Positions 1 to 10,061 of a stretch of 25,744 bases of DNA are shown in pieces; the first letter of the stretch is position 1; each line of letters begins with the position of its first letter. Source of the stretch: Roseimaritima sp. (GTDB lineage: Bacteria; Planctomycetota; Planctomycetia; Pirellulales; Pirellulaceae); assembly GCA_007124075.1 (NCBI GenBank), contig SLFV01000437.1, positions 1 to 25,744 of the forward strand, read 5' to 3'. A program made the position numbers and the translations under genes. The notes below the pieces were generated by a model. It was not told the origin of the DNA. It searched no databases and was given only the letters and a program-made list of their open reading frames with translations.

Positions 1-40
1 CAGTTATCCCCTATTGCGTTAATTTAGGTCACTCCCATTC

Positions 41-1132
41 ATGGAAGCCGGAATTGTCGGCTTGCCCAACGTTGGCAAGAGTACGTTATTCAATGCACTG
101 ACGGCTAGTCAAGCCGCACAGAGTGCCAATTATCCTTTTTGCACGATCGAACCTAACGAAGGAATCGTCAGTGTTCCTGATGATCGCTTGCAGACGATTG
201 CTCAGTTCATTGTCCCCCAAAAAGTCGTGCCGGCCGTTTTGAAGCTGGTCGATATTGCGGGAATCGTCAAAGGAGCTAGCGAAGGACAAGGGCTGGGCAA
301 CAAGTTCCTCAGTCACATCCGCCAGGTTGATGCAATCATCCAAGTGGTTCGCTGCTTTCAAGACGATGACGTGATCCACGTTGACGGACGTGTTGACCCC
401 GTGGCCGACATGGAAACGATCGAAGCGGAGCTGATGCTGGCTGATATTGAAACGCTGCAAACCGCACTCCCCAAGGCAGAACGTGCTGCCCGAGGTGGCG
501 ACAAGGAAGCCAAACTGCGGGTGGCTGCCATCCAAGGATGCCTGGAACGGCTCAGCCACGACGCGCCGCTGCGGGGCCTGCAATTGGACGAACCGCAAGC
601 CAAAGCGATCCAGAGTTTTGGCCTGATGAGCGCGAAACCGATTTTGTATTTGGCAAATGTCGACGAGGATGACTTATCGGGCGAAGCAGTTTCGGCTCGG
701 TCTGCCCGCGACTATGCCCAACAACGTGGGACCGACATTGTTCCCGTGTGCGCGAAATTGGAAGCAGAGATTGCGGAACTGGACGAGCCGGATCGGACGG
801 AGTTCCTGCAATCGGTTGGCTTGCGAGAACCGGCATTGAACCATGTCGCCAGGGCGGCCTACTCCACGCTCGGACTGCAAAGCTTTTTTACCGCCGGGGA
901 ACAAGAAGTCCGAGCCTGGACAATTCGCAAAGGAGCCACCGCCCCGGAAGCGGCCGGGGTGATCCATTCTGATATGCAACGTGGCTTCATTCGGGCCGAA
1001 GTTTACACGCTGCTCGATCTGGAAATGTACAAAAGCGAAAAGGAAATTCGCGAGGCGGGCAAACTGCGTGTGGAAGGCAAAGCGTACGTGGTACAAGATG
1101 GAGATATCTGCCATTTCCGCTTCAGTGTTTAA
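41..1132 (+). CDS. ychF: YchF/OLA1-type redox-regulated ATPase, 363 aa
   Basis: This is a cytoplasmic P-loop NTPase of the Obg/YchF group, which binds ribosomes and in other bacteria acts in translation and stress responses. The protein starts directly with the family pattern [15 protein letters not shown], which contains the Walker A loop. It is followed by [12 protein letters not shown] (switch I) and [19 protein letters not shown] (G3 and the segment after it). The usual NKxD specificity motif of GTPases is replaced by NVDE near residue 206; this NxxE form is what makes the family prefer ATP. The C-terminal third is a TGS domain (about residues 275-363, with [12 protein letters not shown] and [13 protein letters not shown]). 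The length is normal. The start is fixed by homology; no strong Shine-Dalgarno is visible in the 40 upstream bases. trpS follows 44 bases later on the same strand, so co-transcription is possible but not shown. Confidence 0.97.
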   Translation: MEAGIVGLPNVGKSTLFNALTASQAAQSANYPFCTIEPNEGIVSVPDDRLQTIAQFIVPQKVVPAVLKLVDIAGIVKGASEGQGLGNKFLSHIRQVDAIIQVVRCFQDDDVIHVDGRVDPVADMETIEAELMLADIETLQTALPKAERAARGGDKEAKLRVAAIQGCLERLSHDAPLRGLQLDEPQAKAIQSFGLMSAKPILYLANVDEDDLSGEAVSARSARDYAQQRGTDIVPVCAKLEAEIAELDEPDRTEFLQSVGLREPALNHVARAAYSTLGLQSFFTAGEQEVRAWTIRKGATAPEAAGVIHSDMQRGFIRAEVYTLLDLEMYKSEKEIREAGKLRVEGKAYVVQDGDICHFRFSV

Positions 1133-1176
1133 CGCGAGGCAATCGCAACCAAGTTTTTCCGTGGAGAAATTGACCT

Positions 1177-2199
1177 GTGACCAGCACCCCGGACGTCCTT
1201 TCTTGTATCCAGCCAACCGCCGATTTGCACGTCGGCAATTATTTTGGTGCTGTGGCGAATTGGGTCAAATTGCAACAGACTCATCGGTGTATTTATGGAA
1301 TCGTTGATTTTCATGCGATCACGATGCCGTATGACCCTGTTGCACTGCGAAAGAACACTCGCAACATGGTGATCGACCTTTTGGCTTGCGGAGTTGATCC
1401 GGAGAAATCAATCCTATTTGTCCAGTCCTTGGTCCCCGAACACTGCGAACTGTGCTGGATCCTCAGTTCGCAATGTTCTTTCGGCGATTTATCACGAATG
1501 ACACAGTTCAAGGACAAGTCGCAAAAATTGCAAAGCGAATCGGGGGACGACTACATTTCAGCGGGGCTGTTCTTTTATCCCGTGCTGCAAGCCGCTGATA
1601 TTTTGGCCTACCGCGCCAGCTATGTTCCGGTGGGCAAGGACCAGGAGCAGCATTTGGAACTGTCGCGGGGAATCGCGCGGCGGTTCAATCAACGCTTCAA
1701 CACCGACTTGTTCCCCGAACCCAAACCATTGTTCACGCAAACCCCGCGGATCATGTCGCTTGCCCAACCCGAATCAAAAATGAGTAAAAGCGCCGGCCCG
1801 AAACACTATGTTGGTTTGTTTGAAGAGGAAGCTAGCATTCGCAAAAAAATAAAATCCGCCGTCACTGATACCGGCTTACCGGCGGCCGAAGAAACGATGA
1901 GCCCAGGGGTTGCCAACTTGTTTGAAATCTTGCGTGCATGCCAGGCTGACATCGCGGCCGACCAACTACAAACGGACTACCAGGCAGGGCAGTTAAAGTA
2001 CGCCCAATTGAAAGGCGCCGTGGGCGACGCGTTGGTCGCACTGACCGAACCGTTTCGTAGGCGTCGCCAAGCATTGGTGGGCGATGAGGCGATGATTGAT
2101 CAACAGATCCGCCAACTGTCAGAACAGGCACGACAGATTGCTGCGGACACGTTGAACCGCGTTCGCAAATTGACCGGGTTTCCCAAAAGTCAGCCGTGA
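1177..2199 (+). CDS. trpS: Tryptophanyl-tRNA synthetase, 340 aa, GTG start
   Basis: This class I aminoacyl-tRNA synthetase charges tRNA-Trp in the cytoplasm. The HIGH-type signature is ADLHVGNYFGAV (residues 15-26), and the KMSKS loop reads ESKMSKSAG (KMSKS at residues 201-205). The segment GLFFYPVLQAADILAY and the catalytic-domain PVGKDQEQHLEL are characteristic of bacterial TrpS. The length matches the family. The start is a GTG preceded by GGAGA about ten bases upstream, which gives a standard N-terminus (MTSTPDVLSCIQPTADLH). Its TGA stop overlaps the GTG start of the next gene, trpE, by four bases (GTGA). This suggests translational coupling of tRNA charging with anthranilate synthesis. 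No upstream attenuator or T-box-like leader is visible in the 44 bases after ychF. Confidence 0.97.
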   Translation: MTSTPDVLSCIQPTADLHVGNYFGAVANWVKLQQTHRCIYGIVDFHAITMPYDPVALRKNTRNMVIDLLACGVDPEKSILFVQSLVPEHCELCWILSSQCSFGDLSRMTQFKDKSQKLQSESGDDYISAGLFFYPVLQAADILAYRASYVPVGKDQEQHLELSRGIARRFNQRFNTDLFPEPKPLFTQTPRIMSLAQPESKMSKSAGPKHYVGLFEEEASIRKKIKSAVTDTGLPAAEETMSPGVANLFEILRACQADIAADQLQTDYQAGQLKYAQLKGAVGDALVALTEPFRRRRQALVGDEAMIDQQIRQLSEQARQIAADTLNRVRKLTGFPKSQP

Positions 2200-3695
2200 C
2201 CCGTCACGACCCCCCGCATCATTTTTTTTCTTCCCGTAGCGACTGTCCAGCGAATCTGAACGTGAACTTGCCTGCCGACCCGAGCCTTGACTTTTCCTGG
2301 CTGCAACGCAAACCCCTTGAAGTTGAAATCGGGGTCGATCTTGATTTCTTCAAGCTGTTTTATTTGCTGAAACTACGGCATCGTGCAAGCTACTTCTTTG
2401 AATCCCTGGAGTTGCCACGCCACCAAGATCGGTACTTTACGATCGGGTTTGATCCACTGCTGGAATTTATTGCCCGCGGTCGTCAGTTGACGATCCAAGG
2501 CAATCCGCAGGCAATCGCGTCGCTGACAGGGGGGCAACCCCAGGGGTGCATTACGCTGACACTGGACAACCCCTATCAGTATCTAAAACAGCAAGTTCCG
2601 ATGCACCGCTTGGGACGATCACATCAGGGCGGGCTGATCGGTTATTTTTCCTATGAGTCGGTAAACTACTTTGAACCCGCGATCCACTTGCAGGAGCACC
2701 CCGACTACGCCAATTTTCACCTTGGTCTGTATACCGATGGGTTGATCCTGGATAACGAAAGCGGCATCGCCAGCTACTACAGCTACTATCAAGATCGATC
2801 GCCCGAGGTGCTTTCGCTGCTGCCCGACCTCAATGCGGTGCAGGTACCCCTCCAGCTAGATGCCGTCCGCGTGCTGGGCAACAATTCAACCGAACAACAA
2901 CATACAGCCGCCGTGCGGGACACACTGGAGGAGGTCCGGGCGGGTAACACGTTTCAAGCCGAAGTGGGCTTCAAGACGCTGTACAACATTCAGGGCGAAA
3001 AAATCGCGGTCTACAACAAATTACGGCAAATCAACCCCAGTCCGTATATGTTCTACGTTGTCTTTGACGATGTGGAATTGATGGGGGCAAGTCCCGAAAT
3101 CTTGATTGCCTGCTCTAATTCGGCCGTGCTGACCACACCCACCGCAGGCACCACCGCCCGGGGCATTAACCCACTGCAGGACCGGCAACTGGCCAGAGAG
3201 TTGCTGACCGATCCGAAGGAAATCGCGGAACACAATATGTTGGTTGACCTGCACCGCAATGACCTTTCGCGAGTCTGCAGGATTGGTTCGGTACGGATTT
3301 CCGACTTAATGTACCTGATTCGCTTCAGCCACGTTCAGCACATCGTCAGCGACGTGGTGGGTGAACTGGATGCTGGCCAGACCGCTTACGACCTGTTGGC
3401 TGCGATTCTACCCGGCGGTGTCGTCTCCGGAGCCCCCAAAATTGAAACGATGAGGATTATCGATCGCAACGAAAACGCTCCGCGAGGACCCTACGGGGGA
3501 GCCGTAGGGCGTTTTAGCTTTAATGGTGACTGTGCGTTCTGCCTGCCGATACGTAGTCTCTTCTGTCACGGGGACGATTGCTTCACCCAAACCTGCAGCG
3601 GTGTGGTCTTGGATTCCGACGCCGCTCGCGAATATGCGGAATTGGAACGCAAATTGGCCGCAATGCGACAGACGATTCAGGAGCTCAGCCGATGA
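2196..3695 (+). CDS. trpE: Anthranilate synthase component I, 499 aa
   Basis: This chorismate-using enzyme converts chorismate and ammonia (from TrpG) to anthranilate, the first step of tryptophan synthesis. The C-terminal catalytic domain shows GASPE (about 297-301), PTAGTTARG (315-323), LVDLHRNDLSRV, HIVSDVVGEL and LPGGVVSGAPKIETM. Two points favour TrpE over the PabB paralogue. The active-site motif is PTAGT, with Ala where PabB carries the Lys of PIKGT. The N-terminal domain also has FFES (67-70), equivalent to the LLES tryptophan-binding feedback site. The start chosen is the GTG overlapping the trpS stop; an in-frame GTG at 2262 would remove 22 poorly conserved residues and cannot be excluded. 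The stop overlaps the trpG start (ATGA). A PabB role is possible but less likely. Confidence 0.88.
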   Translation: MTRHDPPHHFFSSRSDCPANLNVNLPADPSLDFSWLQRKPLEVEIGVDLDFFKLFYLLKLRHRASYFFESLELPRHQDRYFTIGFDPLLEFIARGRQLTIQGNPQAIASLTGGQPQGCITLTLDNPYQYLKQQVPMHRLGRSHQGGLIGYFSYESVNYFEPAIHLQEHPDYANFHLGLYTDGLILDNESGIASYYSYYQDRSPEVLSLLPDLNAVQVPLQLDAVRVLGNNSTEQQHTAAVRDTLEEVRAGNTFQAEVGFKTLYNIQGEKIAVYNKLRQINPSPYMFYVVFDDVELMGASPEILIACSNSAVLTTPTAGTTARGINPLQDRQLARELLTDPKEIAEHNMLVDLHRNDLSRVCRIGSVRISDLMYLIRFSHVQHIVSDVVGELDAGQTAYDLLAAILPGGVVSGAPKIETMRIIDRNENAPRGPYGGAVGRFSFNGDCAFCLPIRSLFCHGDDCFTQTCSGVVLDSDAAREYAELERKLAAMRQTIQELSR

Positions 3696-4339
3696 CGCCG
3701 ATCCTACTGGTCGATAACTTTGATTCCTTTACGTTCAATCTGTTGCACCTGTTTGGGCAATTGCCTCATGTCCAGGTCACGGTTCGGCGGAATAACGAGG
3801 ACTTCGTAAGCGATCTACAGGCCAGACAATACGCAGCAATGGTGATTAGTCCTGGACCGGGTTCGCCTGCTGATGAAGCCTACTTCGGCAACTGCAACAA
3901 CGCGATCAAGCAGTTTGGACCGCAGGGGCTGCCGATCCTGGGAGTCTGCTTGGGATTCCAGGGAATCGCGTTAGCGTTGGGGGCAGCTTTGAAACGCGCC
4001 CCCTACCCAATGCATGGAAAAACGACCGGCCTACACATCTTAGCACGCGGAAAATTGCTCCGAGACGTTCCGGAGAATACTCCAGTGATGCGTTACCATT
4101 CAATCATGATTGACCCTGATGCACCCTTTCCCGATTCGCTGACGATTACAGCGGAGACTACGGCGGGCAGCGAATCCATCGCACGTAACGGCCGCGAAAT
4201 CATGGCGTTCGAACACCGCGATTTGCCGATTTTTGGGGTTCAGTTTCACCCCGAATCTTTCGGCACCGAATGCGGCCTGGAAGTCGCCCAACGGTTCGCG
4301 GATATTGCCGCCCAAACAGCCTATCACCGTGAATACTAG
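3692..4339 (+). CDS. trpG: Anthranilate synthase component II (glutamine amidotransferase), 215 aa
   Basis: This class I glutamine amidotransferase releases ammonia from glutamine and passes it to TrpE. It begins MTPILLVDNFDSFTFNL, the classic start of TrpG/PabA. The frame is open further upstream, but the ATG that overlaps the trpE stop by four bases gives the family's normal N-terminus and length. The oxyanion region is VISPGPGSP, the nucleophile elbow is GVCLGFQGIAL (catalytic Cys), and the His-Glu pair lies in GVQFHPESFGTE. The elbow has Phe where most TrpG/PabA proteins have His (GVCLGHQ). Related amidotransferases with a bulky hydrophobic residue there exist, so this is probably tolerated. 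The last 11 bases overlap the start of bioF. One amidotransferase may also serve a PabB encoded elsewhere. Confidence 0.92.
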   Translation: MTPILLVDNFDSFTFNLLHLFGQLPHVQVTVRRNNEDFVSDLQARQYAAMVISPGPGSPADEAYFGNCNNAIKQFGPQGLPILGVCLGFQGIALALGAALKRAPYPMHGKTTGLHILARGKLLRDVPENTPVMRYHSIMIDPDAPFPDSLTITAETTAGSESIARNGREIMAFEHRDLPIFGVQFHPESFGTECGLEVAQRFADIAAQTAYHREY

Positions 4340-5621
4340 TCAACGCAATCCGTTTGCCTGGATCCAAGCCCGACTGCAAGCATTGGACCGGCAGGGCTTA
4401 AGACGACGCTTGCATACCTGGAACTGGCCGGGCACGATCCTGTATACCGATGATGAACGTGAAATCATCAACTTCGGTGCCAATGACTACTTGGGTTTGG
4501 CAGCGATGCCGCTACCGTCCGCTGGCAACGGCTTGCCGGTCACCGACGCTGCCAACCAAATGGCCATGGATCCCACCGCATGTCTCCAAGTACGCACAAG
4601 GGGCAGCGGTGCCAGCCCCTTGGTTTGTGGCTATTCGTCGCTGCACGAACAGCTATGCCAGCGACTTGCCTGCTTGGAGGAAACCGAATCGACACTGCTG
4701 TTTGCCAGTGGTTACGCCGCATGCAGTGGTGTCGTCGCCGCGCTTGCTCAACCCGGGGATCTGATCCTGAGTGATCGCTTAAACCATGCCGCGTTGATCG
4801 ATGGCTGTCGTTTATCGCGTGCCGAAAGATTTATCTATCCGCATCGCGACGTCGCGGTGGTTCAGGCTTTGCTAAGGCATCATCGGCATCGGTTTGTGCG
4901 AGCCTGGATTGTGACCGACAGTGTCTTCAGTATGGACGGGACCCTGGCCCCACTGGCCGAACTATCGGAACTGGCTCGACGGTACGATGCAACCTTGCTG
5001 GTGGACGAGGCCCACGCGACAGGCGTGCTGGGTGATGACGGCAGTGGCGGGTGCGCGGCCTGCGGTGTCAAAACCGAAGTCCCCATCCGAATCGGCACAC
5101 TCAGCAAAGCCGTGGGTTCTCATGGCGGATTTGTTGTTGGACCGCAAATCGTTACCGATTTCCTGCTGTCTCATTGCCGATCCCTGATCTACAGTACCGC
5201 TGCCACGCCGACAACGATCGCCACCGCCGACGCGGGCGTTGAAGCAATTCAGCGGCTGCCGGAACTACGGACGCGATTGCGAAAGCGAATCGAGCAGTTC
5301 CATACCACCCTACCATTGGACCGTGACAGTCAAAAGATGAGGCAGGACGCCTCCCGGACGAAAGATCGCTGCAACTTCAATATCCAACAGACCCAGGTTC
5401 CAATCATCCCGATCCATGTTGGATCTTCCGCGCTGGCAGTTGACCTTGCACAACGCCTACTGGAACGCGGGTTTTACGTACCAGCGATTCGTCCTCCCAC
5501 CGTTCCGCAAGGGACGGCGCGCCTGCGCGTCAGCCTCTCTGCGGCGCATACACCTGCGCACATCGAAGCCCTACTGGACGGTCTTCGTCCACTGCTGACA
5601 GAAATCAATGCGCAGCGATAA
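4329..5621 (+). CDS. bioF: 8-amino-7-oxononanoate synthase (BioF-like), 430 aa
   Basis: This PLP enzyme of the alpha-oxoamine synthase family condenses pimeloyl-ACP/CoA with L-alanine in biotin synthesis. Visible motifs are NFGANDYLGLA, RGSGASPLVCGYSSLHEQL, the aspartate that contacts the PLP ring in LLVDEAHATGVLG (Asp226), and the PLP lysine in IGTLSKAVGSHGGF (Lys260). I placed the start at the GTG overlapping the trpG stop by 11 bases; this gives MNTSQRNPFAWIQ, a typical BioF N-terminus. The upstream in-frame extension only translates trpG in another frame. At 430 aa it is longer than usual (about 385-400), owing to a polar insert near residues 330-356 and a less compact segment around 65-85. 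Glycine C-acetyltransferase is the main alternative. No other bio genes are in the window. Confidence 0.88.
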   Translation: MNTSQRNPFAWIQARLQALDRQGLRRRLHTWNWPGTILYTDDEREIINFGANDYLGLAAMPLPSAGNGLPVTDAANQMAMDPTACLQVRTRGSGASPLVCGYSSLHEQLCQRLACLEETESTLLFASGYAACSGVVAALAQPGDLILSDRLNHAALIDGCRLSRAERFIYPHRDVAVVQALLRHHRHRFVRAWIVTDSVFSMDGTLAPLAELSELARRYDATLLVDEAHATGVLGDDGSGGCAACGVKTEVPIRIGTLSKAVGSHGGFVVGPQIVTDFLLSHCRSLIYSTAATPTTIATADAGVEAIQRLPELRTRLRKRIEQFHTTLPLDRDSQKMRQDASRTKDRCNFNIQQTQVPIIPIHVGSSALAVDLAQRLLERGFYVPAIRPPTVPQGTARLRVSLSAAHTPAHIEALLDGLRPLLTEINAQR

Positions 5622-5632
5622 ACATCAACACG

Positions 5633-5665
5633 CTCCCCCCGCCACGCAGCGAGTAGCAGGGGGAG
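5633..5665. terminator. GC-rich hairpin between convergent bioF and katG
   Basis: A 7-bp stem (CTCCCCC pairing with GGGGGAG) encloses a loop of about 19 bases just after the bioF stop and before the katG stop. It could terminate both convergent transcripts. There is no T tract on either side, so it may be only a weak or factor-assisted terminator. Confidence 0.35.
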
Positions 5666-5724
5666 GAAGAGCCAACCAATCAACCCAGAAGCAAACAGGG
5701 TTCTCGATTGGAACAGTGCTTATG

Positions 5725-8187
<2,463 letters not shown>

Positions 8188-8216
8188 TCAAATCACAACC
8201 AAGTTAACCCTCAGAA

Positions 8217-8234
8217 CAGGACAACAACGTCCTG
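8217..8234. promoter_or_regulatory. Perfect inverted repeat upstream of katG (possible operator)
   Basis: CAGGAC-N6-GTCCTG is a perfect 6+6 palindrome whose nearest edge lies 45 bases upstream of the katG ATG, where a core promoter or 5' UTR would be expected. It could be a dimeric regulator site or an mRNA hairpin. It does not match the OxyR (ATAG-N7-CTAT) or Fur/PerR box patterns. The assignment rests on symmetry and position only. Confidence 0.35.
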
Positions 8235-8500
8235 CCAACGGCCCGAACGCCCGAACGAAAACTCCGCGTCCCGCAACCGACCAGATTGCCGATAGCGTCG
8301 GTTGACTTATTCCACGGTCGACCAATAACCGCCGCCAACAAGCTTTCTGAACCGCAAGTCTGGGGAAAGCCTGAGGAGCAAATTGCGCGCCAGTCCGATG
8401 CGCCAGCAGGCTGTTTGCTTCCAGCGTCGCTGCAAGTAATCTGTTTTCGCTCCGAGAAGATCATCTGTACGAGAAGTAAAAAATCGTTAATACTTGGGGA

Positions 8501-9895
8501 ATGAATAGTGCAGCCTATGATTTCGACTTGATCGTGATTGGTTCTGGGCCCGGTGGCGAAGGGGCTGCTATGCAAGCCGCCAAGGCCGGTGCGCGTGTCG
8601 CGGTAGCGGAGACGCACTCTCTGATCGGTGGGGGATGCACCCATTGGGGCACGATCCCCAGCAAATCGCTTCGGTACGCGATCACGCAGACAACGAAAAC
8701 CCTGAACAATACGATGTTCCGGGAGATGGGAATCAGCATCAATCCCACAATGAAACAGTTGCGTCAGGGAAAGCTGGCGGTGATTGCCAAGCAAGTTGGG
8801 ATGCGTCAGAGCTTTTATGATCGCAATCACGTTCCTGTGCTGAAAGGACAGGCCGTTTTCGCTGATCCGCACACGATCCAGATTGAGGATCAGCAACACA
8901 CGGCAAAGCATTTCGTGATCGCGACAGGTTCGCGCCCTTACCGACCCGACAATGTTGATTTCGACCATCCATGTATTTTTGACAGCGACACCATCCTGGC
9001 TCTGGATGATAAACCACAATCGCTAACGGTCTACGGAGCGGGAGTGATCGGCGTGGAGTATGCGTCGATGTTCCGCAATCTCGGTTGCAAGGTCAATCTG
9101 GTCAACACCCGCTGTAAATTGCTGGAATTCTTGGATGACGAGATCATCGATGCCCTATCCTACCACTTGCGCGACCAGGGAGTGATTATCCGGCATAACG
9201 AGGAGTTCGAATCGATCGAGGGTTTGCCCGGTGGCGACGCCGCGTTAATGACCCTAAAAAGTGGGAAACGGCTGAAGACGGACGCAGTCCTATGGGCCAA
9301 TGGCCGCCAGGGAAACAGCGACACTCTGGGTTTAGATCGGGTCGGTATCGAACCCAACCCAAGAGGCCAAATTGTTGTTGACGAAAACTTCAGGACCTCC
9401 TGCACCAATATCTACGCGGTAGGCGACGTTATCGGCTATCCCTCCCTAGCAAGCGCAGCGTACACCCAAGGACGCGCGGCGGCGATGTCAATTTTGGAAC
9501 AAAAGCAAGCTTCGTTGCGGATCGATGATATCCCGACTGGAATCTACACCAGTCCCGAAATCAGCTCGGTCGGTAAAACCGAACGTGAACTGACGGCGGC
9601 GTGCATCCCGTATGAGGTCGGCCAAAGCAACTTCAAGAGTCTGGCCCGTGCCCAGATCATCGGTGCCACAGTGGGGATGCTGAAACTGCTGTTCCATCGG
9701 GATACCTTGGAACTTCTAGGGGTGCATTGCTTTGGTGCCAATGCATCGGAAATTGTGCACATCGGCCAGGCAATCATGAACCAACCGCCACCCCATAATA
9801 CGATCGACTACTTCGTGGAAACCACCTTCAATTATCCAACCATGGCCGAAGCGTATCGCGTGGCCGCGTTGAACGGTTTCAACCGTTTGTTCTAA
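8501..9895 (+). CDS. sthA: Soluble pyridine nucleotide transhydrogenase, 464 aa
   Basis: This FAD flavoprotein moves hydride between NADPH and NAD+ in the cytoplasm, without energy coupling. The N-terminal FAD fold has [16 protein letters not shown] (12-27). The redox-disulfide region reads [16 protein letters not shown] (residues 43-58): Cys46 is present but the second cysteine of the CxxxxC pair is Thr51. That substitution is the hallmark that separates SthA from dihydrolipoamide dehydrogenase, glutathione reductase and mercuric reductase. The second dinucleotide site is [15 protein letters not shown] (about 177-191), and the FAD-binding [20 protein letters not shown] lies near 305-325. The length matches E. 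coli SthA. Only a weak GGGGA precedes the ATG, directly adjacent to it. Divergence from katG suggests both respond to oxidative conditions; that link is an inference. Confidence 0.95.
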   Translation: MNSAAYDFDLIVIGSGPGGEGAAMQAAKAGARVAVAETHSLIGGGCTHWGTIPSKSLRYAITQTTKTLNNTMFREMGISINPTMKQLRQGKLAVIAKQVGMRQSFYDRNHVPVLKGQAVFADPHTIQIEDQQHTAKHFVIATGSRPYRPDNVDFDHPCIFDSDTILALDDKPQSLTVYGAGVIGVEYASMFRNLGCKVNLVNTRCKLLEFLDDEIIDALSYHLRDQGVIIRHNEEFESIEGLPGGDAALMTLKSGKRLKTDAVLWANGRQGNSDTLGLDRVGIEPNPRGQIVVDENFRTSCTNIYAVGDVIGYPSLASAAYTQGRAAAMSILEQKQASLRIDDIPTGIYTSPEISSVGKTERELTAACIPYEVGQSNFKSLARAQIIGATVGMLKLLFHRDTLELLGVHCFGANASEIVHIGQAIMNQPPPHNTIDYFVETTFNYPTMAEAYRVAALNGFNRLF

Positions 9896-10061
9896 ACAAC
9901 ACGGGATGAACGTTCTGTGTGAGAGCGCAAGCGGAGGGGGTATTTCAAAACATGCTCTCATGTCCAAGGTAGCGGTTAGCAAAACTGCAAGAAAATCACG
10001 GGCGAGCGATAGCCCCGCTGCAAAAATCCACCCAGCAACGCCCCTCCCACGAGAACCTCAG

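Noticed and set aside
2196..3695. Aminodeoxychorismate synthase (PabB) as the identity of the component I gene
   Set aside because: The active-site motif is PTAGT without the lysine typical of PabB, and the tryptophan feedback motif is present.
8286..8504. A 72-codon plus-strand frame between katG and sthA
   Set aside because: It has no ribosome binding site or motif and overlaps the sthA start; the region is better explained as a shared promoter.
8204..9019. A 271-codon frame on the minus strand over the sthA start and the intergenic region
   Set aside because: It overlaps the well-supported FAD-binding part of sthA and has no recognisable domain.
8501..9895. Dihydrolipoamide dehydrogenase or mercuric reductase as the identity of the flavoprotein
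   Set aside because: The second cysteine of the redox pair is Thr51, as in soluble transhydrogenases.
9920..9960. Inverted repeat GAGAGC...GCTCTC after sthA as a terminator
   Set aside because: The loop is about 27 bases and there is no T tract.
9906..10061. In-frame N-terminal extension of the PhoD-like protein
   Set aside because: The signal peptide starts cleanly at 10062; the 52 upstream codons are polar and lack a convincing start site.
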